Shown here piece after piece: positions 42,721 to 53,666 of a stretch of 64,000 nt of DNA. The stretch is from NCBI GenBank assembly GCA_026874595.1, contig CM049317.1, positions 60,858,618 through 60,922,617 of the forward strand. Direction: 5' to 3'. This DNA is from Sipunculus nudus. Its lineage: Eukaryota; Annelida; Sipuncula; Golfingiida; Sipunculidae. How positions within the stretch are numbered: position 1 is the first letter of the stretch; each line of letters starts with the position of its first letter. Both the position numbers and the translations under genes were made by a program. The notes beneath the pieces are model-generated. The model had not been told where the DNA came from. It did not search any database and saw only the letters and a list, made by a program, of their open reading frames with translations.

Positions 42721-44284
42721 AGAGCTATCGATTGTCCTTTTGGATGAATCGGTAGTCGCTACCTCATTATGGAAAAACATGGCGCCCTTCTTGAAGATAA
42801 ATAAAATATAATGCTTACGAAAAAATTCTTATAAGAGTTACCTATATCTGTAAATGGGGGGAAACATATAACCGTTTACTGACAATTTCGCCATATCTAA
42901 AACAGAACAGATGGATTCAGGGGAACCTTGAGGTATTAAGGTAACCTTACTGGACCGATCTTTCTGAAACTCGGCACAATTATGCCATGGTAATTTGTCA
43001 TTTTGAGGGCTGTGGCGTTAGGAAATATTCCATGCCTCAATTTATCTATGCCTCTGTGATTTGGCGGATACGTGTTGTCGGTGTAGACCTATTATAAATG
43101 GAACATTTTATGACCAAAAAATCCCTTTGGGAGTATTTAGTTCTTTTGATAGTGCCATTTTGTCCCTCTTTCTAAAGAAACCAATCGAGATGTCAGAGTG
43201 CCATGGTCAGTATTAACGAAAACCGCTCTTTAAGATTCAGTGAGGATACAAACAATTTCATCATTTTTGGCCACGCCTCATGGTCTACAGGTACGCTGTC
43301 ACTTGACATAAACCAGACCAATCGTATGATAGGTTGTCGTACTTTCTAAGACCACCTACCATGTGCGTGAAAAATGCCGTGGGAACGAAGTGATTAATTC
43401 ACCTGCATGTTTGTTGAATCTCTGACGGCAAGAATACAAGTGTGGTTAAGACGAGTTACTTACTTGACGATGGCTATAAATTTGGTCGCGACACAGGAAA
43501 TGGCTTGTTATACAACAGAGAAGGATTTACACTTTGGTGTGTGAGTTCACATGTTTTTTTGTGTGTTAATTCATCATTTGTAGCTTAATGTTAAGAATAC
43601 TGGCTGTTTACTACGATAACGATGCAACAGGATTGGTGGTTGTTACAGTGCATTTTCCCTTATGACTAATGTCACGACTCACATAGGCTTAACAATTCAA
43701 TATACATGCCTACTTAGTCGTATATTCACAGCTGTTGTTATGATTGACCAAATGAACCTTACTGCCTTAAAGGTGCCTGTCACACCACTAGAAATGTGAA
43801 CGACCAGGTTCCTTTAACTGTCAAACCTATTAGCTGAAACTCATGCATACGTACACTCCAAAAGATAAATAAGTAATGAGTTAACAAAAAGCAAATCAAT
43901 ATATTAAAAAAACACACACTAACCTTTCTCTGGAGAGGCGCTCCATACATGCAAGCACTAATGATCATAAAAGTTCGATAATAATCACAGAAACAAGTCC
44001 ATTTACCGCAGTACACAGAGTAGTGCCTTGTTTTCACTTCTCCTGATCACATGACACACGTGACATCGGAATGTTACGCTGCCCGGCTCACCATTTGTTG
44101 CCGCTGTGATCACAGTACAGTCAGTCCACTGATTAGATACACAAAGCTCCGACCACCACCAGTCCCTCTTTGGTGTATTGGTATACCTCTCACGACACAA
44201 TTCACGCAGTACTCACTAATTAGCGCACAGACGATTCTATCTTGACTAAAAGTCAATGTCTTTCACAGCTGATGTCTCTTGGCT
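42721..44284. other. Intergenic or possible introns of an unknown minus-strand gene
   Basis: No recognised protein. On the minus strand, donor-like sites occur at GAGAAAG|GTTAGT (near 43928) and CAA|GTAAGT (near 43465), in the direction expected from the promoter at 44.6 kb. The peptides upstream of them match nothing I recognise. Confidence 0.3.
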
Positions 44285-44595
44285 CTAGGTAACCGTATAT
44301 GCTTCCACACCGCGATATCCAGTGCCTCCATAGTTACACGTTTTAATAATGTCCTTGGCCTGTTCCTGGAAGCGCTCACAGCAGGTGTAAATTCGGCCGA
44401 TTGCCAGTGCGTCGGCAAAATGCGATACTCGCTCTAAAGTCCGTTACATAGAAATCGCCGTGGTCTTCCTCAGACACCGACAATCTACGCTTATAGACAT
44501 CATCTCACAGGTGTCTAGACTCTTGATGCACACAGACCTGCCCCTGGACTGCAGATATCCTCAGGCTACACGAACTGGCGCACTGACCTGGCACT
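44285..44595 (-). other. Possible 5' exon of an unknown minus-strand transcript
   Basis: The CpG content is high compared with the surroundings. On the minus strand, 44443-44285 is open for 52 codons, with segments such as RVSHFADALAIGRIYTCCER, but it lacks its own ATG and is preceded by a stop. It may be a 5' UTR or a chance frame. It matches no family I know. Confidence 0.3.
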
Positions 44596-44700
44596 TGTAG
44601 CGAATTTCGTCTTAATCACGTCTTATATATGTTTGCTGACGTCACAGGTCCTGACCGTCTTCTGGCCAATCACCACTTCCTATTATGCCGACGACCAATT
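44596..44700 (-). promoter_or_regulatory. Candidate minus-strand core promoter: two CCAAT, CRE, TATA
   Basis: Read toward lower coordinates: CCAAT boxes in inverted form at 44695-44699 and 44666-44670, a perfect CRE (TGACGTCA) at 44637-44644, then a TATA box (ATATATAAGA) at 44621-44630. Order and spacing are those of a standard inducible RNA polymerase II promoter. Transcription would start near 44590-44600. Confidence 0.5.
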
Positions 44701-45008
44701 ATTACACGAGTCTTAATATGGACACGCCTACACAGACAAAACCATGAGAAAACCAAACTATACAGGTGCTGATCCTTTGAAATCTACAACAAACAACCGT
44801 TACAATAGTAGACGGCTCCCACGGAATTAGACTGCACTGAAAGTAACATCAAATGAGACACGGGTGCTTTCTAACCAAAGTTCACACGCTTATTTCCATG
44901 CATGATAATCCATATAAATGTACAGTAAGAATATCAAAACAATCATCTGGTTATACTCCCTACTAGAACATGCAATACAATAACTAAGTCACAATCATTT
45001 GGTGACGG

Positions 45009-45173
45009 AGCCCATTCACCTACCTTTTGAAAAAGAATTTATATAGTTTCGGGCTACCTCTATGTGTATATTAATGATCTAAAGGTAATTTTGGTTGTGA
45101 AAAGTTCTTATTATACCTTCGTTTGTGAACACAGCAATTTTAACAAACGGGAAAAACATGTAACCTAAGCTTA
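45009..45173. mobile_element. Partial copy of the 31531-32008 MITE
   Basis: Shares 'gcccattcacctacc', 'tttgaaaaaga', 'ttaatgatctaaa.gtaat' and 'aaaacatgtaacct' with 31540-31730 in the same order. The right half is missing. Confidence 0.65.
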
Positions 45174-45915
45174 TCATCAGTCTCTGTTTTTTCTATGGAC
45201 CTCTGAGCCCCTCTCAACATCAGCTAATCAACAGACGCAGAAAATGACATATTTACAAAAGAATGTGTCTACCAGTTAAAATTAGGTCAACCCCGTGCTT
45301 TGAAGTCCTTAGATGAGGTATTGTTGTGTGTCTATCCTAAACTGAGTGCAGGTTGTGGGTAAAGTCAAACCCCCAAGGTTGATGTTCTAGCACATCACCA
45401 ATCTCTATCATATACATACGGAACCCTACTATTGCGACCACCTTAGGGACTGAACGAAGTGGTCATCATTTGGGAGAGGTCGTATTTGAGAAATTCTAAT
45501 TTAACTGGATCACATATTCGAGACCTAGGAAATTTGGTCGTAATTTTTGGGATGGTCGCAATTGGTTGGTGGTCGGAAGGGGGCGGGGGTTCCATTGTAC
45601 TTTTGATTTCTACTGATTCCTGTTATGGTAAAAATCGACCTTATTTGACACCATTTTAATGCTAATTTGTTTGATTAACGCCTGCATGTTACTATGTTTT
45701 TGTGTATTTTAACTGCCTGTTTAACTAACTGAAATGTAGTTTCTTATTCTCGACATAATTGTTGTGACATTGAATGTTGCAATATTAGGTGACGAAAACA
45801 AAACTATATGATAAATTAAAATTTTCTCTGATGCATATATAGAGCCATTTGTTAAGATTTATCCGGCTCATTGTACAGGTCGCACCGCATATCCAGTGAC
45901 CAAGATTTGCATCTA
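45174..45915. other. Intergenic, no gene seen
   Basis: No coding or repeat boundary was recognised. The short open frame at 45459-45659 has no recognisable domain. Confidence 0.35.

Positions 45916-45955
<40 letters not shown>
45916..45955. repeat. Microsatellite (AT)n
   Basis: About 20 uninterrupted AT dinucleotides. Confidence 0.95.
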
Positions 45956-45959
<4 letters not shown>

Positions 45960-46783
45960 TTTTTACTTACTTCTTTATCCTTCGGTGTGTCGAGGTTTAA
46001 TTGTCATTTAAAAGAACAGTTACTTACATAATGTACTGATTCACAAAAGCTAAAATTTGGCACAATATCGGTCGGGTGTCCCCGATTAGTAGGGCTGAGT
46101 ATCGGTCAGCCTATTCAGGTTCAATATGACAAAGCAATACCGAAACGTACAGTTAATTTTGCCTTCGTTTACATTGATACAGCATATATATATATGTGTG
46201 TGTGTGTGTGTATGTGTGTATTTAACAAAATTCAAGATGGCGTATTTGTATTTTGGTATATATCGGTGGGGCCACATCCCCAGTGCTGGATTGTTCGCTG
46301 TGGGTTTTCTTAGCACTCATTTCAAATGATGGGCCAAATCTTTCATTTCATAAATCACATAAATGCGAAGTGTTTATAGGCTTAATTTTTTTCCTCTCCG
46401 TTTTCCTTAATGTTATATGCTGAGCAGACTATCAGGTATTAAAATATCTTGTTTTATAGTCCTAGTCACCAAGCGCATCCTTGTATGTTTGCACATAATG
46501 AAGAATATTATTGATTTTATTTTATATGTCATGTAATTACAAAGGTTTCATATGTTTACGGGAATATGATTCACTCATCCCCTAAATCACGTTTTCCCCT
46601 CGTTAACTCGTATATGATACCATGCTGACATGTTGTCCAACGATTAGTTCAGAATGGGCATGCATAAATGGGCCTCGAAAAATTGATCCGCTAACATTTA
46701 ATAAAATTAGAGGTATAATACAGGGATAAAGTGAAATACGTGCATTACTGAGATCATTAAACAGAAAAAAAACATGCATAGGC

Positions 46784-47094
46784 AAAAAAGAAGGTTTGGT
46801 TCTCAAACACTTTTTTTCATAAATCAGTGCGGGCAGGCGATTTTTATATTTTACTTTTTTGGATGTTTCGATAAAAATGTCATATGATCAGGAAAAGCAT
46901 GATAATAATTTTTTTTGTTAAACAGGTAAAGTCACTATATAACAAAGGATATATAAAATTGTATTATTTTATCTTCTTGAAAGAAAGGTCCGAGTGGCTG
47001 GAGCTCAAAATTGTTTCTATTGAAAATCAAAATCAAAATTGTTGATGCGTGGGTTAAAATTGATGCGCGCGGTGGCTGGGAACCATACCTTTTA
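46784..47094. mobile_element. MITE with AAGGT(T/A)TGGTTCTC inverted ends, copy 1
   Basis: The left end AAGAAGGTTTGGTTCTC pairs with the right end GGGAACCATACCTTTT. Copy 2 at 56669-56936 shares ends and interior ('aatcagtgcgggc', 'gtcatatgatcagg', 'gtattattt.atcttcttgaaag'). No coding capacity. Confidence 0.7.
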
Positions 47095-47346
47095 ATTTTT
47101 TGTCATACATATCGTAATAGTATAGCAATATTTACAGTTACAATCCACTTCAGCAATAACGAGGCCCACAAGTGATTCGTGTCTGTCACCGCTCGCACGC
47201 GCCGGCTTGTCACGAAAGCACCGACAAGACTTAGTGCATGTCCATACATTTCTAATCACACTACAATATTTGTGATCTTATTAAAGTCTGAAAATGTCAG
47301 TATAAGAAATATAGTTTAAGATAAGCCTTATAAGTACTTAAGATAA

Positions 47347-47527
47347 GGGTGTAGGACGTAGCCTAGTGATTAAGGCGTTGGACTTCTGAGCTCAAGCTCC
47401 CCGGTTCGAACCCCATTCGAGCTCCAATGGCTTAATGGTGAAATTTCGATATAGAACCTCATACATTTTTCCTTATTCTATAGACAATGTCACCAACAGG
47501 CCACGGACCAATCCTTTTAAAAAAGTA
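47347..47527 (+). mobile_element. tRNA-derived SINE, copy 2
   Basis: A-box-like TAGCCTAGTGA at 47359-47369 and a perfect B-box GGTTCGAACCC at 47403-47413, 33 bp apart. The tail 'atagacaatgtcaccaacag' 'gccacggac' then an A-run matches copy 1 at 28045-28365. The region around the boxes does not fold into a full tRNA with matched acceptor ends, so it is called a SINE. Confidence 0.8.
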
Positions 47528-47611
47528 TGTAAGATAATAGTTTAGCTTAGGGCTGTTTCTTTCTCTGTTAGCAATCAGTTTGTTTCCTTGATACGATACA
47601 GCATACAAAGC

Positions 47612-47612
<1 letters not shown>

Positions 47613-47687
<75 letters not shown>
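47613..47687. repeat. Microsatellite (TA)n, left of pogo-like element
   Basis: About 37 TA dinucleotides. Confidence 0.95.
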
Positions 47688-47688
<1 letters not shown>

Positions 47689-47690
<2 letters not shown>

Positions 47691-48181
47691 GTAGTACCTC
47701 GGATATCCGAATAATTTTGGGGGTCGGATATTTGAATTCACGGATATGCGAGGTACACCATTGTTTTCAATATGTATTTTGTTACTACTAACAAAAATTT
47801 CTAGTGAAGAAAGTAGGCTAAATACCTCTGATGTAGAGCGTTTAAAAAAATTACTAAACGATTAAAATGGATTTCAAGTAACCTTTATCCAAATTAGGGG
47901 GACAGTGTTATATCAGTACATGTAGAGGTGATCAGATAAATGTAGACGCAACGACAAAAGCCCTCAATAACCCATTAAGCTTAATTAGATGCGCTGATCG
48001 GGCCATTTGTTATTCTTCACAGCAAACAAACGATACATATCCAGTACATTCAGTAATTTTGGATAATATATTTTCTGAATTTCATATTTCTACTTTCGGT
48101 TAATAGAGGTAAATTTCGGTTCCTCGATTTAATTTCGTTTCCGAATTTTCGGAAAAAACGAGAAACGGAAATTCGAGGTTC

Positions 48182-48185
<4 letters not shown>
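47689..48185. mobile_element. Pogo/Tigger-like non-autonomous element between TA tracts
   Basis: The left end CAGTAGTACCTCGGATATCC matches the reversed right end AGTAGAACCTCGAATTTCCG. Both abut TA microsatellites, and pogo-type elements target TA. Each terminal region also contains its own foldback (47700-47755 and 48097-48180). No transposase frame. It could be two solo termini rather than one element. Confidence 0.5.
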
Positions 48186-48226
<41 letters not shown>

Positions 48227-48261
48227 TACACACACACATATATATATATGTATATATATTA
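48186..48261. repeat. Microsatellite (AT)n with CA interruption
   Basis: AT repeats to about 48222, then an ACACAC patch and more AT. Confidence 0.9.
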
Positions 48262-48984
48262 TGGAGCATGTTTTTATCAAGGTTAATTACGGGTACAAGG
48301 GGAGGGTATGGAAGGGAGTGTCCCCTCCAATATTGGATAATTTGTTTTATTATGCAATGTAAAGGGTGCATTTTGAGGCTATTTTCACCCAGAAAAAAAT
48401 ATCAGGATTTTCTGTTCCTGAAAAACTGTTCATTTATGTCTTTGCCTTATGAAGTCAAACTGTAGAGAAATTTAAATTTTATATTTCGTCAAAATTAGGA
48501 TATCAAATTACAGTCGATTTTAATATGTTAAAATCGATATCCAAAGGCGCATTTACTGTTAAAACTTGCAAAAAAAAAAAAAAAAAAACATCTTTTAAAT
48601 GTAATGCTCGGAGTAAATAATTGATATGTTGAAATCTTATGTTAAACATCGCATTTTAACGAGGTCCGTGGTCTCGACAGCACACAGGACTTCAAAGAGC
48701 ACAGATCGCATGTTCGTGTATACCGGGATCGCCAGAGGAGCCGTGAGATTGTTCACGGTCACCCGAAAACAGGGCCTCGTGCTCTGCAGTTGTTCTACAG
48801 CTGTTCATAAATATCATCATCCTAACCTTATGAATGTGAAAGTAAGAAACTTAGGGGATAGGGTATAGGATTAGCCAATACATACCTGGCCCTTGTCTGC
48901 CGGCTCTCCTTTTTATACTTTAGAACTGCAAGGTTAGTATGGTTTTTGCATTGACTTATAATAGAGATTTTTTTTTCATATTAT

Positions 48985-49150
48985 ACGGGCACTTTGGGAC
49001 GTTCGGACTATCTTGTCTCAACTGTCAAACTTCAAAATTAAAATTTATTACATTTCAAGGAAACACCACCTGTTTACATTTCACATGTTTACAAAATATT
49101 ACATATTCCGTAAAGTCCTTACCAATAAATCTCCCATTTATATGTAATTT
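48985..49150 (+). repeat. Interspersed repeat pair, copy 2
   Basis: Matches the reverse complement of 35270-35441 over 'cttgtctcaactgtcaaac', 'atttattacatttcaagg' and the following stretch. Confidence 0.6.
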
Positions 49151-52100
49151 GGATTGAAAAATACTTATCCAACACACTTGAACGGACTACCTTGTCCTCT
49201 TCACTATACATTTACACCTAAGCCGATGGTGTATTTAGAAGCCCCGGCGCATTGTGTGTGTCAGCTTTTAAGCTATATATGTTCACAACAGGATGTGTTA
49301 AGATTGAAATGGATAGAAGACATAATATATATTAAAAAAAAAAAAAAAAACGAACCGGTTATGTACTTTCTGTTTCAACCAAGGTGTGAATATTATAGAG
49401 GAGTTTCATTTTATCATGGAATGTAAGTTATATGTGACATGAAGAAATAAATATTTTAATGAACACATAGTTCAGAACAAAATGAATGGTTTTCTTCAGC
49501 TGATATCATGTAAAAATAGTTATACCATAAATAATCTTGCTATGTATATAAACCAAAGGGAGATGTATAATGATCAATGTGGGGCAGAAGCTGCAACATG
49601 GTGGGAGATCTATACTACTGGTTGAATTAATGTATGTTTATAATTATGTTGTTATACTGCAAGTGTACTTTATATTGATGATAGTTATATTGCTTCAACA
49701 TTATAAATTATTATTGTATGAGCGAAAAGATATGCCACATAAGCATAAACCTATTAGTTTACACCTCCGCAGATCTGCAGCATTGTGGTGAAATATAAAG
49801 TATTATGTTCTGCCTGTAGAGGGCAGCACGGTAATCAGGTTGTTGCAGCATATCTATGGCTTTGAATATTCGATGTGCTCTTTATGTGGCCTTTGACCAG
49901 ATCTATTCACATAATGACATAACAGTGTACATACGTTCTTTTCACAACCTTTTACACAAAAGGCTGTTTGTTATTTATTTTACTATGTATTATTGTTAGC
50001 ATAAGTAATGTTCTAGTACTTTTTTAAAAATTATTTTTGTATTTGCATTACTTTGGATGAACAGCACATATTTGTGTATTTTATTGTATTGGTTCTATGG
50101 GCCAGAGGCCTACATACCTGAATAAAAATATTCATTCATTCATTCATTCATATGCGACAGGTCTGAGACAGAAATTTGGGGAAATGCCTAGGATAGTCGT
50201 GGGTGTGTCGCACGAAATCCAGGTGAAGAAGGAAAAAAAAAAGGAAAAGAAAGAAGGAAAAAAGAAAACTGTCGTAGACCCTTGTCGCAGAATTTTTAAC
50301 ATGTTCATTTTTTTTTCAGCGTCGTAGGTTACTCTTTGTGCCAGGCCGTTCTCGTAGGTATTCGCTACGATGCTTCACGATTGTGTCACGAAAAACCTAC
50401 GACTTTCGTAGGTACGTTTTTCTAGAATTCAGTGATGGAGGGCGGTTTTTTACCTTTATATAATAAATTTCCAATGAAAATTTCATATGAACCGGGGACA
50501 ACATGACACATGTTAAAACTGTTAATAAAACATTGAGGAAAAAAACCGCACATAGGATTTTAATTTTTAGAAGATATTTGGGTTGGAGGTTACTGCCTCT
50601 ATTTTAGAGCTAGCTTACTTAAGAATAAACATCCCCGGAATTTTATTCCGGTTTCAGACTACATGACAGGGCAGAAGCCCACGCTTCTTCTCATTTTATA
50701 TCCTGGTGTTTATCAGGCAGTACTGGTCCAGAGGACCCTTGGTGTATAACCGTGCCCGTTGCTGGGAACCCCCGAAAGGCGCACTCGCCTCTGAGTGAAA
50801 CACGGCCGTGCGGCATTGCCTTCTCATTAAGCCTGCAGAACGCTCACGATGTGTGTGTGTTGGTGGGGGGGGGGGGGGGGGGGCGACCGATATAACATTT
50901 ACGTCGGGTCCGACAGTTAAATGAAATAACGATTTGATTATTAATGACTCTGACAAGAATCAGTGTAATAAATAAAATAACAATATCAATAATAATAATC
51001 AACATACTGATACACACACCGAACGTATTGTAAGATTATTAGATAATGCGATGTATGTGTCAACATTTTGTAAAGGCTATGGAGGTGCTTTAAATCAGTT
51101 TTATTCCTCACGAGCTTTGCTGCTAGGATCGCTTATTTAAAAAAATTACAAGCTCTCCAGGAACAAACAATACAGTTTTATCAAAGATATCAGTATTTCT
51201 CCGGGCTGCAATCCTGACGATTATATCTTTGGTTTAATTTGCAGATACCAGATGGCACTACCATCGACTAACGCAAAATAGAATTTTCGAAGAAAATATC
51301 AAGATAAGAAAAAATCTAGATATGTGGTATTTATTAGCAAAAATTTTAGGAGAAAAATATATGATGCTAAATGCAGCAAATGAAGCTGTATCTTCAGTAA
51401 CCAGACATTATGCGCGGTATTAAATCCTCGAAAAATGGAGTAAAAAAACAACAACAAAAAACAGGATGGCATTCGTCTTGATTCTGGCTCGCTGGAGTGA
51501 ACTAAAATAACGATTCCCAGGGCGGATACAAAATGGTACAAGGACGGCGGGGTTTGAGGGTGGTTGGGTGCTGTGGGGGGGGGGGGGGGGGGTTCAGGTA
51601 AACAAGTGGTATGCCGGGGTGCTAGTAGACTTTATATATAACTCTCGTATGCATAAATATGAAGAAAACGGCACGAGACGTAAAATCTAGCGCTGCTTTT
51701 TATAATTCAGCATATATCATGTCCATTTTTCCCAGTATTTTTTTTTTCGAAAAAAGGGGGGCCTTGCGCACTCGCTTACTCCGCCATTGGTTCCCCCAAC
51801 TCCGTGCTCACTCATAATTAGCCTTTCGTTCCTTGCCCGTCAGGACGATATGAGATACTAGTAGGTTTGATGACCACTAGGTAAGTCATTATTGACCGCT
51901 CTGATGCTGACCATAAGTATCTCGGTCAAGGCTACAATGCATGGCCATACGGAACCCACGCGACGCTCCAGTAAGGGGTTCTATTCACTTTCCACCGGCT
52001 CTTTGTTAGACGTAAATGAAGTTTACACGCGGTTAAACATTCCTAAAATTATTTGTTTTTATACAGCCAGGGTTTTACATATTAGCCAACCAGTTCGCGT

Positions 52101-52151
52101 GCGGCGAATTAGTGTAAAGTAAATGTTAATGTAAATTGCAGTTAAAGAGCT
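49151..52151. other. Intergenic, no gene; possible retroelement tail
   Basis: At about 50090-50152, 'gggccagaggcctacatacc' then 'tgaataaa' runs into (ATTC)6, resembling the 3' end of a CR1/L2-type retroelement, but no reverse transcriptase remnant was recognised. G-runs at 50862-50883 and 51577-51592. No coding exon supported. Confidence 0.4.
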
Positions 52152-52243
52152 GGGAACAATGTTGATGTTGCTCTCACTCATCAGGTACAAACTAACTGTT
52201 ACAGATGTACCTGACGAGTGGGAGCAACCTCAACATTGCTCCC
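52152..52243. repeat. Long inverted repeat / pre-miRNA-like hairpin
   Basis: The arms 52152-52189 and 52206-52243 (38 nt each) are reverse complements, with three mismatches and one G-U pair as RNA. The loop is 16 nt. It lies about 0.5 kb upstream of the ENPP coding start. It could be a pre-miRNA-like fold or a short foldback transposon. Confidence 0.6.
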
Positions 52244-52620
52244 ACGAAACAATTCTGTAGTACCAACAGATGAAGTCAAAGTAATTAACCATTAATTAAT
52301 TATAAAACGCTCCCACATGGTAGAGCACTATCACCTGAATGCAATTTATGTTATGTGATCGAAGCAAATTATATATATATATATATAAATGCGTGTGTGC
52401 AAAAGTGTGTACAGTTTAACCCTCCGTGGTCACACAGTGCTCTAAGTGTTACATCAGGGCCTGATAAACTCAGCTTACTAAAGGATCTTAATCACTACCG
52501 TCGGTACATCTCATCGGCTCATCAGTTTACCGAATTCAACTACTCAGGAACGATCATACATTGATGAATACATTATTTTTTATTAAATTGTACTTAATCA
52601 GTTTCTTTATCTAATTCCAG

Positions 52621-52761
52621 CTTGAACTGTTTAAGATGGAACGCAGATGATCATGTGTAAGCGCTGACCACATGCATGTTAGCAGGGAAAATCGCTACTG
52701 GCAAATACAATCTTAACAAGAAACTGGGTTTGACACGGACGAGAGTGAACACTAAACTAAG
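52621..52761 (+). other. 5' UTR part of the ENPP start exon
   Basis: A strong acceptor (TTTCTTTATCTAATTCCAG) ends at 52620, suggesting that the exon with the start codon begins at 52621 and that a non-coding first exon and promoter lie upstream. The start context CTAAGATGA has A at -3. The upstream exon was not identified. Confidence 0.5.
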
Positions 52762-52999
52762 ATGAGGTCGGTTTTTATTTTCTTGGTGTGTGTACTACTG
52801 AGTAAGGCTGTATGTAACAACGCCCATGAGACCGTCCGCGGTAAAACCATGCTGATCCTCCTAGATGGTTTCCGCTGGGACTACTTTACGCCGGAAATGG
52901 ATGGCTTTAGTGAAGTATTCCTCCGCGGGGTCAAGGCCGAATACATGAACCCTGTGTTTCCCACGCTGACCTATCCAAACCTGTGGTCTATTCTGACAG
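52762..52999 (+). CDS. ENPP6: ENPP6-like coding exon 1 (start, signal peptide, nucleophile)
   Basis: 79 codons plus one base, with donor CTGACAG|GTAATG. It encodes a hydrophobic leader (MRSVFIFLVCVLLSKAVC), the first metal ligand in LLDGFRWDY and the nucleophile motif TLTYPN. The open frame continues past the donor to 53145, but that extension is intron and has no family similarity. Confidence 0.95.
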
Positions 53000-53574
53000 G
53001 TAATGACCTTAAGAACAACACTTTAAGGCCAATAAATAAAGATAAAAGCTTTCCTATTGGTACTAAAGATCTTAAAATATGGAAACAATATAATAGACGT
53101 TTAAACGTGAATATCTGCAAGAGATCGAAATCCAACAATGTATAGCGTTTATGCTCCCAACTTTATACATACATACGAAAGAAATGTAACAATATTAGTG
53201 TAACAATATTTAATCAGTATCGTGACCTTTATCATATATGTTTATTGATTCTGCGCAGGGCTGTATACGGAGTCGCACGGTATGCATAATAATTTTATTT
53301 GGGACGAAGAGACAGACACTGAGTTTTTGTTTGGGCTGAATCCGGAACATTTACACCCAAGGTGGTGGGACGGTGGCGAGCCCTTGTGGACAACAGCGGA
53401 ACGACAGGTCAGTGACCCTCTCAGAGCATATTTTGTCTCTCCCCGGACTCAAATGAACAGTCTAATGTTTTTATATATACTTTAGCTCGGGATGACTTTT
53501 AAATTATTAATATGTCACAATGTTTTTAAGTATGGAGTATTTCTCTTTCTCTCTCTCTCTCTCTCCATTTCTCT

Positions 53575-53666
<92 letters not shown>

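Noticed and set aside
43465-43560. Candidate minus-strand exon with perfect GTAAGT donor near 43465
   Set aside because: The acceptor is weak and the encoded peptide is short and unrecognised; noted only as weak support for a transcript from 44.6 kb.
47347-47425. Functional tRNA gene
   Set aside because: A and B boxes are present, but there is no complete cloverleaf and the same head and tail occur in a second dispersed copy, so it is a SINE.
49154-49791. Open frames of 73-90 residues upstream of the (ATTC)n tail
   Set aside because: They lack reverse transcriptase or endonuclease motifs; a LINE origin could not be shown.
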